DNA of 64,000 nucleotides from Robiginitomaculum sp. (GTDB lineage: Bacteria; Pseudomonadota; Alphaproteobacteria; Caulobacterales; Maricaulaceae), in NCBI GenBank assembly GCA_002733605.1, contig NVWK01000005.1:1-64000 (forward strand), written 5' to 3'. Made by a program: the position numbers and the translations under genes. The stretch's first letter is position 1. Each line of letters opens with the position of its first letter. Under the pieces are notes generated by a model. The model did no database searches. It worked only from the letters and a program-made list of their open reading frames with translations, and had not been told where the DNA came from. Positions 8,799 to 19,449 of this stretch are shown piece after piece.

Positions 8799-9698
8799 CT
8801 AGGCTAAACCATCCAGTTCAGCCTCGCGGCGCAACCATGCGATTACATCGCGCACGATCGGTCTATGCTCGGCATTGGCGCGGTGGACGATATAATATGT
8901 GCGGGGATAATCCATGTGCACATCCGAAAATGTTCGCAAGCGCCCTTCCGCCAAATGCGGGCGCGCGAGGATAGCCGGTAAAAGCCCGATGGCATGGCCT
9001 TCCATAACCGCCTTCATGGCTACGAAGAAGTCTTCCATAATGTAGACTTTGACAGGGTCTGCCAGTTCCAACTCTGCAACCTCGGCCCATTGCGCCCATT
9101 CATTGTTGGAGAATATCTGCACACGGCGGGCCGAGTTTACAAAATCAACTACATTCGTGCATTTGGACTGCTTATAATATTCGGGAGAACACACAGGTAT
9201 GAGCACGCCCGGAACCAATTGACTGGAGACCACATCATCCCAATTGCCCGCGCCGAAGCGGATGCTGAGATCAATTTCTTCTCTTGCCAGATCGACCAAA
9301 CGGAATGATGTCAGAATTTCCAGCTCGATATGGGGCAAATCCTTTTCGAATTTCTGTAAACGCGGCACGAGAAACTGTGTGGCAAATGAGGAGACCGTAG
9401 AAATCCTGCAAATGTTCGAGCGTGGAGGCCGACGGGAAAACTGCTCGAATGTATCCCCCAGTATTTCAAAAGCGGGCGTCACGGCATCGCGGAGCGTATT
9501 GCCATCAATCGTCAAAAAAAGCCCTCCCGGCAGGCGTTCGAACAAACGCATGCCGATATAATCTTCCAAAGCAATGACCTGCTTGCTAATCGCGCCTTGG
9601 GTCACACCCAATTCCTCGGCGGCGCGAGAAAAATTCATATGCCGGGCCGCAACTTCAAAAGCGCGAATGGCGTTAAGGGGTGGCAGAGGTCTGGTCAT
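8799..9698 (-). CDS. LysR family transcriptional regulator (GcvA-like)
   Basis: MTRPLPPLNAIRAFEVAARHMNFSRAAEELGVTQGAISKQVIALE, a typical LysR HTH. Confidence 0.93.
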   Translation of the reverse strand: MTRPLPPLNAIRAFEVAARHMNFSRAAEELGVTQGAISKQVIALEDYIGMRLFERLPGGLFLTIDGNTLRDAVTPAFEILGDTFEQFSRRPPRSNICRISTVSSFATQFLVPRLQKFEKDLPHIELEILTSFRLVDLAREEIDLSIRFGAGNWDDVVSSQLVPGVLIPVCSPEYYKQSKCTNVVDFVNSARRVQIFSNNEWAQWAEVAELELADPVKVYIMEDFFVAMKAVMEGHAIGLLPAILARPHLAEGRLRTFSDVHMDYPRTYYIVHRANAEHRPIVRDVIAWLRREAELDGLA

Positions 9699-9854
9699 TT
9701 CCTATCTATAGCCCCATAAAAACTTCTGTTCGAGAAAATAAATCATGCCCCCCATGAGAATTAATCATAAACACAAACAAATGTGATATATGATTGACCA
9801 ATTCGACAAAACACCTATAAGCCTGCGACCCTCCTCTTTGTTTAAAGTCCCTTT

Positions 9855-11381
9855 ATGCCCAGCACACAAACTGATCCTGTTAAATTTACCGACCTCGGCC
9901 TTTGCGCTCCTATTTTGAAAAAACTGGAGCGGCAGGACTATGTGACCCCGACCCCTATTCAGGCGCAAGCGATACCGCTTATTCTGGCAGGTAAAGACGT
10001 TGTGGGTCTGGCGCAAACGGGTACAGGGAAAACGGCCGCCTTTACATTGCCGGTTTTGCACAATCTGGCTGAAAAATACCTGTCCGGCGATACGGATGTA
10101 TACGACCGCCCGATCCGAATGTTAATTCTGACACCGACCCGCGAATTGGCCGCACAAATTGACAAAGCTGTACGCAGTTACGGAGAGAATTTGACAACCC
10201 GTTCGGGGTGTGTCGTTGGCGGTGTTCATGCCCACAAGCAAAAGAAAATGCTGCGTGGCGGTGTGGATATATTGGTGGCGACGCCGGGACGGTTGGAGGA
10301 CTTACACAGTCAAGGCGTGGTCGAATTAGGCCAAATCGACACGGTGGTTTTGGATGAGGCTGACCAGATGCTCGATATCGGGTTTATGCCTGCCATCAAA
10401 CGCATATTAAGCCTGACCCCGAAAAGCCGGCAAACCCTGTTGTTTTCCGCGACCATGCCGCGTCAAATTCGCGAACTTTCAAACCGCTATATGCGCAATC
10501 CGGTCGAGATTGCCGTGGCAACCGTGTCTTCAACGGCCGAGCGGGTCAAACAAAGTGTCATGTTCTTGCCGCAGCCGCAAAAAACCAGTGCGCTTATAGA
10601 GCTTATCAAAAAACACAAAAATGAGCGGGTGATTGTGTTTACCCGCACCAAACGCGGTGCAGACCGGGTGGCCAAGCGCCTAAACTCTCAAAATCTGGGG
10701 GCCGCCGCCATTCACGGCAACCGCTCGCAAAACCAGCGCACTAAAGCGCTCGCAGCGTTTCGCGCGGGTGACGTTCCCGTGCTTGTGGCCACCGATGTGG
10801 CCGCGCGCGGTATTGATATTCCGGGGGTTGAGTTGGTGGTTAATTTCGATCTGCCGCAAGTCGCCGAAGCCTATGTGCACCGGATTGGCCGGACGGCTCG
10901 GGCCGGGGCTTCCGGTCTTGCCGTTATGTTTTGCAGCGATGAAGAAATGGGGATGCTGGCCGAGATTGAACGCATTATCAAAAAGAATATTCCCGTGATG
11001 AATGCGGACGGCACCGTCCAGCCCGAGCCGGAATGGTCTCCGAGCGAGCGCTCGTATAGTGGCCCGAAACCGAAAACGAAAAACAGTACGCGGAGCGGAC
11101 GCAAAAGGCAAAAGGCGGACAGCGGCGGCGAAGATAGCCCGCAAAACTACGCACAAACCCATAATTCCGAAACCGGCGCCCAAAGAGCGGGTGGCAGCGG
11201 CGAAAAGCGTAAAGCGCATTCAGGCCAAAAACCACGTCCCGCTAAAACAAAGGGGCACAGAGGCCAAAGCCAGCCGAGAGTTGCGGGTCAATCTGCTGAA
11301 GGCGGCAGCAAATCAGGCGGCAAACGCCGTAACCGTCCCGGTTCACGCGCACGCAAGCGCAATAGAGCGGCCAAAGACTAG
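9855..11381 (+). CDS. DEAD-box ATP-dependent RNA helicase (RhlE-like) with basic low-complexity C-terminus
   Basis: AQTGTGKTAAF, PTRELAAQI, VLDEADQMLD, SATMP, HRIGRTAR motifs. Confidence 0.95.
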   Translation: MPSTQTDPVKFTDLGLCAPILKKLERQDYVTPTPIQAQAIPLILAGKDVVGLAQTGTGKTAAFTLPVLHNLAEKYLSGDTDVYDRPIRMLILTPTRELAAQIDKAVRSYGENLTTRSGCVVGGVHAHKQKKMLRGGVDILVATPGRLEDLHSQGVVELGQIDTVVLDEADQMLDIGFMPAIKRILSLTPKSRQTLLFSATMPRQIRELSNRYMRNPVEIAVATVSSTAERVKQSVMFLPQPQKTSALIELIKKHKNERVIVFTRTKRGADRVAKRLNSQNLGAAAIHGNRSQNQRTKALAAFRAGDVPVLVATDVAARGIDIPGVELVVNFDLPQVAEAYVHRIGRTARAGASGLAVMFCSDEEMGMLAEIERIIKKNIPVMNADGTVQPEPEWSPSERSYSGPKPKTKNSTRSGRKRQKADSGGEDSPQNYAQTHNSETGAQRAGGSGEKRKAHSGQKPRPAKTKGHRGQSQPRVAGQSAEGGSKSGGKRRNRPGSRARKRNRAAKD

Positions 11382-11401
11382 GCTCATTTTCCTCTTATTC
11401 T

Positions 11402-11496
11402 CCGCTCACCCCTGCGCAGGCAGGGGTCCATTACCTATTGGACGAATAATTTTTCAAGCATCACAATAGATCCCTGCCTACGCAGGGATGAGCGGG
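11402..11496. repeat. REP/BIME-like inverted repeat pair (about 28-bp arms)
   Basis: CCGCTCACCCCTGCGCAGGCAGGGGTCC (11402-11429) and the reverse complement of CCCGCTCATCCCTGCGTAGGCAGGGATC (about 11469-11496); each arm can fold on itself (CCCCTG/CAGGGG). Confidence 0.7.
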
Positions 11497-11548
11497 TGAT
11501 ATTGGTGCGAGACTTTTCTTACCCTTTTAAATTTTGGCAAGTTTCCAG

Positions 11549-12166
11549 TTAATCCCGCGCAAGAATAGTCCCAAGGAAGTCTTCTACGTCTTGGCTCTGC
11601 CAGTCCACTTCGCCTGCAATACGGGCGATTTCCTTGCCGCTCGGATCATAGAAAATACTGATGGGTAGTCCTTGCACGCCCACATCGGCGGCGATGCTCA
11701 GGCTTTCATCAGAGTAGAGATCAAGGTGTTGCACCCCGATCGTCTTATAGAAACTTTCGGCGTCTACGCGGTGTCTTTCCATCGCCACAGCGACCACTTT
11801 CAGATTTGCGTCCGGTTTGGAAGCTTGGAGCATATCAAGGCTCGGGATTTCAGCTACACACGGGGCGCACCATGTGGCCCAAATGTTGAGAAGCACATAT
11901 TGGCCACGAAAATCACGTAAAGAGACTGTTTTTCCGTCTGGGCCAGTACCCGGGCCGGTAAATGTGCGGGTTGGCTGTGCTGGCGCTGGGTCAAGAACTT
12001 CCAATTTTTTGAGCGCCCCCTTGGAAAACCGATGTAAATCCTGCTTTGGCGAACTACAGGATTGCAAAATGACATAGGCCATTGCACAAAGGCCAAATAA
12101 CAGCAGCACACGCATTGCAATCCGTAAGAATGCGGGATTTGAGTTTGGAGTTTGAGGATCAACCAT
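11549..12166 (-). CDS. TlpA-like thioredoxin-fold protein (start 12166 or 12115)
   Basis: N-terminal hydrophobic segment; [18 protein letters not shown] redox motif. Confidence 0.9.
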   Translation of the reverse strand: MVDPQTPNSNPAFLRIAMRVLLLFGLCAMAYVILQSCSSPKQDLHRFSKGALKKLEVLDPAPAQPTRTFTGPGTGPDGKTVSLRDFRGQYVLLNIWATWCAPCVAEIPSLDMLQASKPDANLKVVAVAMERHRVDAESFYKTIGVQHLDLYSDESLSIAADVGVQGLPISIFYDPSGKEIARIAGEVDWQSQDVEDFLGTILARD

Positions 12167-13556
12167 GACAGAATCTTCTAAAGGGCAAAAAATGTGGGGT
12201 GGACGGTTTTCTGACAAACCTTCCGACATAATGCAAGCCATCAATGTATCTATCGGTTTCGATCAACGCCTTGCCGCCCAAGACATTCGTGGCTCAAAAG
12301 CCCATGCCAATATGCTGAAAGCGCAAAAAATTATCACAAAATCGGATAATACCGCCATTCAGTCCGGTCTCGACACCATATTGGAAGAAATCCAAAATGG
12401 CAATTTCCCGTTCCGTGACGAGTTCGAAGATATTCATTTAAATGTCGAAGCACGGTTGAGCGAGTTGATCGGAGAACCGGCCGGACGGTTGCACACAGCC
12501 CGTTCACGCAATGACCAGGTTGCAACGGATTTCAGGCTTTGGGTGCGCGATGCTCTGGATGATTTCGATCTGCAATTGCTTGGATTACAAAAAGCATTGC
12601 TAGCCCAGGCTGCGCAACACACGGACACACTGATGCCCGGCTTTACCCATTTGCAAGTGGCGCAACCGATCTGCTTTGGCCATCATATGCTGGCCTATCT
12701 GGAAATGTTTTCGCGCGACCGGAGCCGATTTGCCGATTGCCGTGTGCGCATGAATGAAAACCCACTCGGGGCGGCGGCACTGGCGGGAACCCCCTATCCG
12801 ATCAATCGGGATGCGACTACGAAGGCGCTCGGGTTTGAGCGGCCTATGGCCAATTCTCTCGATGCGGTTTCTGCACGCGACTTTGCACTGGAAGCTCTGT
12901 CCTGCGCCAATATTTGCGCTACTCATCTGTCCCGGATTGCCGAGGAGATTGTTATCTGGACATCGACACAGTTCGGGTTTGTCAGCCTGTCCGATAAATT
13001 CACGACCGGTAGTTCCATCATGCCGCAAAAACGCAATCCCGATGCGGCCGAGCTGGTACGGGCCAAGGTTGGACGGATATTGGGATCATTGACCAGTTTA
13101 AGCGTTGTCATGAAGGGCCTGCCCCTCGCCTATTCCAAAGATATGCAGGAAGATAAAGAACCCGTGTTTGAAGCCTTTGATGCTCTCTCTCTAGCCTTGG
13201 CGGCTATGAGCGGCATGATCGGGGATTTAACACCCAACAAAGAACGGCTCGCCGAAGCGGCAGGGGCGGCGTATTCGACAGCCACCGATCTGGCCGACTG
13301 GCTGGTACGTACCCTCGACATGCCTTTCCGTGAAGCCCATCATACAACGGGATCCATTGTTGCTCTGGCAGAGAAGCAAGGCAGAGCTTTGCACGAGCTT
13401 GCCCTCCACGATATGCAGGGCGTTCATGATGCCATACATGAAGGTGTTTTTGATGTGCTCAGTCCGAGCGCGTCTGTGGCCAGCCGCACCTCGTTTGGTG
13501 GTACGGCGCCTGAAAACATCCGCAAGCAGATCGGTTTGTGGAAAAAGCAGTTGTAA
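12165..13556 (+). CDS. argH: Argininosuccinate lyase
   Basis: [37 protein letters not shown] signature. Confidence 0.98.
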   Translation: MTESSKGQKMWGGRFSDKPSDIMQAINVSIGFDQRLAAQDIRGSKAHANMLKAQKIITKSDNTAIQSGLDTILEEIQNGNFPFRDEFEDIHLNVEARLSELIGEPAGRLHTARSRNDQVATDFRLWVRDALDDFDLQLLGLQKALLAQAAQHTDTLMPGFTHLQVAQPICFGHHMLAYLEMFSRDRSRFADCRVRMNENPLGAAALAGTPYPINRDATTKALGFERPMANSLDAVSARDFALEALSCANICATHLSRIAEEIVIWTSTQFGFVSLSDKFTTGSSIMPQKRNPDAAELVRAKVGRILGSLTSLSVVMKGLPLAYSKDMQEDKEPVFEAFDALSLALAAMSGMIGDLTPNKERLAEAAGAAYSTATDLADWLVRTLDMPFREAHHTTGSIVALAEKQGRALHELALHDMQGVHDAIHEGVFDVLSPSASVASRTSFGGTAPENIRKQIGLWKKQL

Positions 13557-13616
13557 ACTCACTATTTTGTAATGATTTAGTTGCCTACCCCCATCCATTT
13601 CAGCCTATAAGGCATT

Positions 13617-16235
13617 ATGAATTCACCTTTAACCAAACGCGCTGATCGCCTGACCCGCCGTGCCTATGGGCAATTGCTGTGGGAGATTTATGCACCCGTC
13701 TTGGCGCTTGGCGTGTTCTGCGTGCTTTTGTTTGTCGCGGGAGCATCTGTTGGATTGTGGCAACGCATTGGTGATCCGTGGCGGTTTATCGCGCTTGGTA
13801 TTGTGCTGGTATTCCTAACGAGAAGCGCTCTGCGCGTCCGCACCCACAGAAGACCGACCCGTTCACAAGCGCGTCGCCGTGTCGAAACCGATAACAATTT
13901 GAACCACCGGCCATTTGATACGATCAGGGATAGCTCGGCGATCAGTTCGTCCGACGACCCGGCGTGGCAGAACCATTTGAACGCCGCCAAAGCCTTGGTC
14001 AATCAAGCGGCCCCTTCAAGGTTACGGCCTGCACTGGCCCCTATTGATAAATATTTTCTTCGCTTTGCCTTGCCGTGCGTGCTGGTGTTGTGCGCTATGG
14101 TTGGCGGTGGCGATAATTATGAGCGCATACGGGCCAGCCTGACACCGGGATGGATATCGGGAATTAGCGCCAAAACCGTCCGCTATGAAGCCTGGGTTGA
14201 TCCGCCTGAATACACAAATCGCCCCCCGAGTTATTTTAAGCAAAGCAATACCATTACTGCACCGGAAGGCTCCGAATTTGTGGCGCGTATTTCCGGTGTG
14301 AAAACTGCGCCACGCCTGATCGTGCGCACAGGCAATCGCACACGGCGTATTTCTGCGAAACGGCTTGGGCCAAAAAGCTTTGAGGCTCGTATTGTCCTGT
14401 CTGCAAGCGCAGTCGCAAGCTTTCGTATTGGCAACGAAACCAAGAGCTGGATTTTAAATGTGGGCGAGGACTTATTTCCTACCATAAGATTTGATGACCC
14501 TCCCGAAGCCGGTAAGCGCGATAAACTTATCTTTAGCTATACTCTGGAAGATGATTTCGGGGTCGAGAGCCTGTCGCTCGTCATGCAGTTAAAAGATGTC
14601 GCGAACCCGGTTGATGCCCTCACCGAAATCGTGTCCGTTAACTTGCCGGGGTCTTCTGTGCGCAGTACGGATAAGGAACCGGCCAGCCTAGATATGACCA
14701 AGCATAAATGGGCCGGAAAAGTTGTTATCGGTCATTTGCTGGCCGTTGACGGGAAAGGCCAAGTTGGCGCTTCCACGTCCGAAGAATTTATCGTCCCTGA
14801 CAAAATCTTTATCGAACCTTTGGCGAAGGCGGTCGCAGAACAGCGGCTCTTGATGTTGGCAGGCACGCAGGCCTATGCCCCCCTGCCCTTACGACGCGAA
14901 GCGCTGACTTCGGATGATCTTGAAAACCAACCCCTGTTCGCCGTGGACACCCCTGATCGCGCCATCGAACGCGCACCCGAAAGTGTGCAACGTACGGCAG
15001 AATTAATCGAAGTCATCACCGATCAGCCCATGGGCGTGTTTGATGATCCGACCGTGTATATGGGACTTCGCAATATCTATAGGCGCTTGCAGGGTGCGAA
15101 AGATCAAGACGCTCTTTCCGGCATTGTTGAAGATTTATGGGCGATTGCCCTGCGCGCAGAATTTGGCCTGCTTGGCGATGCTCTCGAAGATATGCGGGCG
15201 GCAGAGCGGGCGCTCAACAACGCTATGGCACGCCGGGCCCCCCAACGCGAAATTGATGTTTTGTTTGATCGGTATGACGCGGCCGTGGAACGCTATATGG
15301 AAGCGTTGACCCTCAAGGCCATTGAAGAGGCCAAAAATCGCGGGCAAAATGGCGACGGTCAAGGCGGAGGGGCCGCCGATTTCAATACGGATAAAATTCA
15401 GGAACTGATGGATGCAATCGCAGAGGCCAACCGGATGGGCGACACTGTGGCGGCCCGTAAGGCGCTGGCCCAATTGGCCCAATTACTTGAAAACATGCAG
15501 ATACAACTGAACGCAAGCGGTGGTGGCGGTAGCGGCCCCAGTGATGGCGGCATGAGCGAAGAGCTTGAACAAGCGCTGGAAGAGTTAAATGATATTTTGG
15601 GAGAACAAAGGCAATTGCGCGACGAAACCCAAGCCACGGGTCGCGCCGAGGCTGAACAAGGTCGCCCCGGACAAGAAAACCAGCAAGGCAACCCGGGCGG
15701 CGATCCAAAATCAGGCGGAGAGCTGGCCGAAGAACAAGGTAAATTAAATGCATTGCTTGAGAAACTGGAAGATGGGGCCAAAGCGGGCGACGGCGAATCC
15801 ATAGATCAAGATGAGGACAATCAAAGTGAAGGCGGGACGCAAGAGCTGATGAGTGCCGAGACTCAAAAGGCGCTTGAGGATGCCAAGCGCGCGATGAATG
15901 ACAGCCAAGATGCATTGAAAAACGGCCAGTTTTACCGTGCAGGCCGCGCACAGTCCGATGCGATTGATGCGTTACGCAAAGCCGGAGAAGCTTTGTATGC
16001 CGAAGAAGCCAAGCGGCTAGAGGAAGAAAACGGAAAGAGAAGCGCAAACGGTGAAAACGCAGATCCGTTTGGCCGTGAAAATGACGGGAACGGGGTTGGG
16101 GACGCAGACATTCCCGAAATTGACGACCGTCAGCGGGCACGCGACCTTCTGGAAGAGCTTCGTAAACGTTCAGGAGAACAAGACCGCGACAAAATTGAGC
16201 GGGATTATCTTGAAAGACTTCTGGAGCGCTTTTAA
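13617..16235 (+). CDS. TIGR02302 (DUF4175) family protein
   Basis: Two N-terminal TM segments, long soluble region with Gln/Gly-rich low-complexity segment; position after argH typical of Alphaproteobacteria. Confidence 0.85.
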   Translation: MNSPLTKRADRLTRRAYGQLLWEIYAPVLALGVFCVLLFVAGASVGLWQRIGDPWRFIALGIVLVFLTRSALRVRTHRRPTRSQARRRVETDNNLNHRPFDTIRDSSAISSSDDPAWQNHLNAAKALVNQAAPSRLRPALAPIDKYFLRFALPCVLVLCAMVGGGDNYERIRASLTPGWISGISAKTVRYEAWVDPPEYTNRPPSYFKQSNTITAPEGSEFVARISGVKTAPRLIVRTGNRTRRISAKRLGPKSFEARIVLSASAVASFRIGNETKSWILNVGEDLFPTIRFDDPPEAGKRDKLIFSYTLEDDFGVESLSLVMQLKDVANPVDALTEIVSVNLPGSSVRSTDKEPASLDMTKHKWAGKVVIGHLLAVDGKGQVGASTSEEFIVPDKIFIEPLAKAVAEQRLLMLAGTQAYAPLPLRREALTSDDLENQPLFAVDTPDRAIERAPESVQRTAELIEVITDQPMGVFDDPTVYMGLRNIYRRLQGAKDQDALSGIVEDLWAIALRAEFGLLGDALEDMRAAERALNNAMARRAPQREIDVLFDRYDAAVERYMEALTLKAIEEAKNRGQNGDGQGGGAADFNTDKIQELMDAIAEANRMGDTVAARKALAQLAQLLENMQIQLNASGGGGSGPSDGGMSEELEQALEELNDILGEQRQLRDETQATGRAEAEQGRPGQENQQGNPGGDPKSGGELAEEQGKLNALLEKLEDGAKAGDGESIDQDEDNQSEGGTQELMSAETQKALEDAKRAMNDSQDALKNGQFYRAGRAQSDAIDALRKAGEALYAEEAKRLEEENGKRSANGENADPFGRENDGNGVGDADIPEIDDRQRARDLLEELRKRSGEQDRDKIERDYLERLLERF

Positions 16236-16246
16236 CGCGTAACCAC

Positions 16247-17080
16247 TTAACGCGTAACTACTGGCGTTATATTCGTCTGCGTATCCGCCTCATCGGCAAA
16301 GCCAGTGACAAGACTAACAGCCTCGATGGGCGGGTTTGGGTATTGGGTGGCAAATTCGATGTTTTTGCCGGGCTGCAAAATTTGAAGCGCGGGCTCGACC
16401 ACCCAGCTTGTTAAAACTTCGCCGTCAGCATTTTTAAGACTGAGTTTGATCAGGGACACATTACGGGGTTTCACATCTACATTTCTAATTTTGCCGTCGA
16501 TAAAGAAAACCTGCTCCCCTTCATTTTGTACATACCGCCATTCCACTGCATAAAACTCTAGTCCGGCAACAGGTACATTCACGCCGACCTTCTTATAAAT
16601 AGCCAGCGTTCCCGGGAATTTTTCTGTAATTTGTGCGCGCAATACATAAGTTGTGAGCAAGACCAAAGCAAAGATGGAAAACGTAATCCCCCAAACCATG
16701 CTGACCCCGAACAAATTGCGGCGGGCTTTTTTCTTGTCCGCTTCCGCACGAAATGCAGCATGGGGGGCAAGGCTGGGCGGGATTTCGGGGCTTTCATCTT
16801 GCGCGGCATGGGTTTCCTGTGCCCAACTTTCCTGTGCCTGACTTGCGAAACCACGGTCTTCACGAGACGGAGCAGCAGAGTTCTGCACGCCATCTGCGCT
16901 CGCCAGAGCATCTTCTATGGAGCGGGGTTCCAGATCATCACGTAATTCCATGATATCGGGTTCTGCGGCCACAAACCATGTGGCTGAGCATTGTGAACAT
17001 CGTACTGTGCGCCCGTTTGAACCGATTGCCTCCGGGTTAATTAAAAACTGTGTTGTACATTCAGGACAGGTTAGTTTCAT
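16247..17080 (-). CDS. MJ0042-type zinc-ribbon membrane protein
   Basis: MKLTCPECTTQFLINPEAIGSNGRTVRCSQCSATWFV with a central TM segment. Confidence 0.88.
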   Translation of the reverse strand: MKLTCPECTTQFLINPEAIGSNGRTVRCSQCSATWFVAAEPDIMELRDDLEPRSIEDALASADGVQNSAAPSREDRGFASQAQESWAQETHAAQDESPEIPPSLAPHAAFRAEADKKKARRNLFGVSMVWGITFSIFALVLLTTYVLRAQITEKFPGTLAIYKKVGVNVPVAGLEFYAVEWRYVQNEGEQVFFIDGKIRNVDVKPRNVSLIKLSLKNADGEVLTSWVVEPALQILQPGKNIEFATQYPNPPIEAVSLVTGFADEADTQTNITPVVTR

Positions 17081-17139
17081 TCACTTTCCGATTCGTTTAT
17101 GCTAAAAGGTGCTGATTCCGATAAAAAAGTCCCCTTCTT

Positions 17140-17865
17140 ATGAACATACCCATTTCGCCGCCCCCTGACAACCACCTTAGCTCTTCCGGTCTTTCGTTCG
17201 AGCGGGTCAGTTTACGGTATGGGCGCGATACGGAAATTTTAACGGATGTCAGCTTTACCCTCAACCAAGGCTCTTTGAATTTTGTAACTGGCCCGTCAGG
17301 GGCCGGGAAAACCAGCCTGTTGAAATTAATGTATCTGCACATGCGTCCCTCACGTGGTCTTATCAATGTGTTCGGGCACGATACGGCGCTTTTAAACCGC
17401 AAAGATATACCGGCACTGAAAAGACGCATGGGGATTGTGTTACAAGAGTTCCGTCTTGTTGATCATTTAAGTGTCTTTGAAAATGTTGCCCTGCCATTAC
17501 GGGTAAGCGGTCGGCCCCGTCGTGAATATGTAGACGATGTGGTCAGTCTTTTACAATGGGTCGGGCTCGGCGAACGTATGGGGGCGATGCCGCAAACCCT
17601 GTCGGGTGGCGAGGCGCAACGTGCTGCAATCGCCAGAGCCGTAATCGCCAAACCGGACATTCTGATTGCCGACGAGCCGACCGGAAATGTGGATCACGAG
17701 ATCGGTGTACGGTTGATACGGTTGTTCTCGGAGCTTAACCGGCTCGGAACAACGGTTATTATTGCGACACATGATCTCGCCCTTATTCCTGATACGGCCA
17801 ATGTCCTGACACTGCGCCACGGCACCGTGATTCATAAGGAGGCGCATCGTGGAAGCTCATCATAA
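17140..17865 (+). CDS. ftsE: Cell division ATP-binding protein FtsE
   Basis: GPSGAGKTSLLK, LSGGEAQRAAIARA; followed by ftsX. Confidence 0.93.
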   Translation: MNIPISPPPDNHLSSSGLSFERVSLRYGRDTEILTDVSFTLNQGSLNFVTGPSGAGKTSLLKLMYLHMRPSRGLINVFGHDTALLNRKDIPALKRRMGIVLQEFRLVDHLSVFENVALPLRVSGRPRREYVDDVVSLLQWVGLGERMGAMPQTLSGGEAQRAAIARAVIAKPDILIADEPTGNVDHEIGVRLIRLFSELNRLGTTVIIATHDLALIPDTANVLTLRHGTVIHKEAHRGSSS

Positions 17866-18766
17866 AACATGGCTGAAGCAGGAAGCTCTCCTGCCCGCAG
17901 ATAAGCCCAGAGACAACCCTTTATTTATCGTGTTGGCAATCCTTGCCTTTTTAGCAACGTTGAGCCTGCTTTCGCTTAAAGTCAGCTATCAGGCGGCCGG
18001 GCACTGGAGTGCCAATCTTAACGAAACGGCGACGGTGCAGATTAAACCAGACGCGACGTCAGACGAGGCTGCGTTGGTGCAAATGGCCCAGAGCGCCAAA
18101 GATATATTGCTGAAATCGCCCAATATATCGGGCGTGGATATATTGCCAAAAGCACATTCGCAAGCCTTGTTGCGGCCATGGCTTGGAGACGCACCCCTGC
18201 CAGATGATCTGCCCTTACCTACGCTCTTACATGTACAATTGCGTCCCGGGCAAACACTGGATGTGGCCCGTTTAAGCTCTGCATTTACAGCGGCGAATTT
18301 ACGCGTTGATATTGACAATCATGCCCATTGGACAAAAGATTTAAACCGCCGCGCACGGGCCGCACAATTACTAGCCGTGTTTGCATTTTTTCTGATTAGC
18401 GTGGCGATTTCAGCCGCATGTATTTTTGCCATAAGAGCCGGCATTACGGCTCAACGCAAATTGATGGATGTGCTACACCAAATCGGGGCAGCCCCCAGCT
18501 ATACAGCGCGTTTGTTCAGTTCGCGCTTTGCCTTGGGTGGATTTAAAGCAGGGTGTATCGGGGCCTTGGGGGCTTTTATACTTCTGTTTTTGCTCAGCGT
18601 GTTTTCCGAAACAACGGGGAGCGATAATTATTTCATTCCCGGCTTTGCAATCGGCTTGCAGGATGTATATCTCTCAATCCTTATTCCTGTATTTATGGCA
18701 CTGGTCTCGGCCGTCGCCGCATGGCATACCGTCATGAAAACCCTGATTGCCGAGATGTATTCATGA
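17849..18766 (+). CDS. ftsX: Cell division protein FtsX (GTG start)
   Basis: FtsX topology; overlaps the ftsE 3' end. Confidence 0.88.
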   Translation: MEAHHKTWLKQEALLPADKPRDNPLFIVLAILAFLATLSLLSLKVSYQAAGHWSANLNETATVQIKPDATSDEAALVQMAQSAKDILLKSPNISGVDILPKAHSQALLRPWLGDAPLPDDLPLPTLLHVQLRPGQTLDVARLSSAFTAANLRVDIDNHAHWTKDLNRRARAAQLLAVFAFFLISVAISAACIFAIRAGITAQRKLMDVLHQIGAAPSYTARLFSSRFALGGFKAGCIGALGAFILLFLLSVFSETTGSDNYFIPGFAIGLQDVYLSILIPVFMALVSAVAAWHTVMKTLIAEMYS

Positions 18767-19449
18767 ACGAAACTACAAAACCAAAAGCAAATAAAACCAT
18801 CGCCTTCCTCAAGCTGGCGCGGTTTTTGATCGGGTTTGCTTCCATGTTGCTAGTTTGCGGGTTTATCGCGTTTATTTTACATATTTCCCGATCTGTCCCC
18901 CCTACGCCGATGCTGACAGCAGACGGCATTGTTGTTTTAACCGGCAAGGGTGGTGGACGACTAGAAACCGGCGCCATGCTTTTACAAGCCGGACACGGAG
19001 AACGCTTGCTGATTTCGGGGGTGAACCCCGCCATTCATACAGATAAAATTCGGTCTTTGTTGAAGTTGAGCAAGGCAACTTATGAATGTTGTGTTGATCT
19101 GGATTACGAAGCTGAAGACACGGTTGGCAACGGGGAGCAAACGGCCAATTGGGCCCGTGTGCTTGGGTATGAAAATATTATTCTGGTCACATCCGATTAT
19201 CATATGCCAAGGGCAAAGGTGGAAATTTCTGCGGCTATGAACGGTATCAAAATCATCCCCTATCCGGTCAAAACGAAAAAATCACCTAATCAGCCCTGGT
19301 GGGGCGGGAAAGATAAATGGAAGCGCCTGTTGGGGGAGTATGGCAAGCTTTTGGTGAGTTATGCGCGTGAACCGGGGGCCCGCCCGAAAATAGAGGCCCA
19401 TAAAAACACGCCTGAAACAACGGCCACGCATGAATCATCCCATGAGTAG
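18763..19449 (+). CDS. YdcF family (DUF218) protein
   Basis: TM then IVVLTGKGGGRLETGAMLL...LLISGV...ILVTSDYHMPRA. Confidence 0.9.
   Translation: MNETTKPKANKTIAFLKLARFLIGFASMLLVCGFIAFILHISRSVPPTPMLTADGIVVLTGKGGGRLETGAMLLQAGHGERLLISGVNPAIHTDKIRSLLKLSKATYECCVDLDYEAEDTVGNGEQTANWARVLGYENIILVTSDYHMPRAKVEISAAMNGIKIIPYPVKTKKSPNQPWWGGKDKWKRLLGEYGKLLVSYAREPGARPKIEAHKNTPETTATHESSHE

Noticed and set aside
15382-16140. 252-aa reverse-strand ORF
   Set aside because: Shadow ORF antisense to the TIGR02302 gene; no start context or domain.
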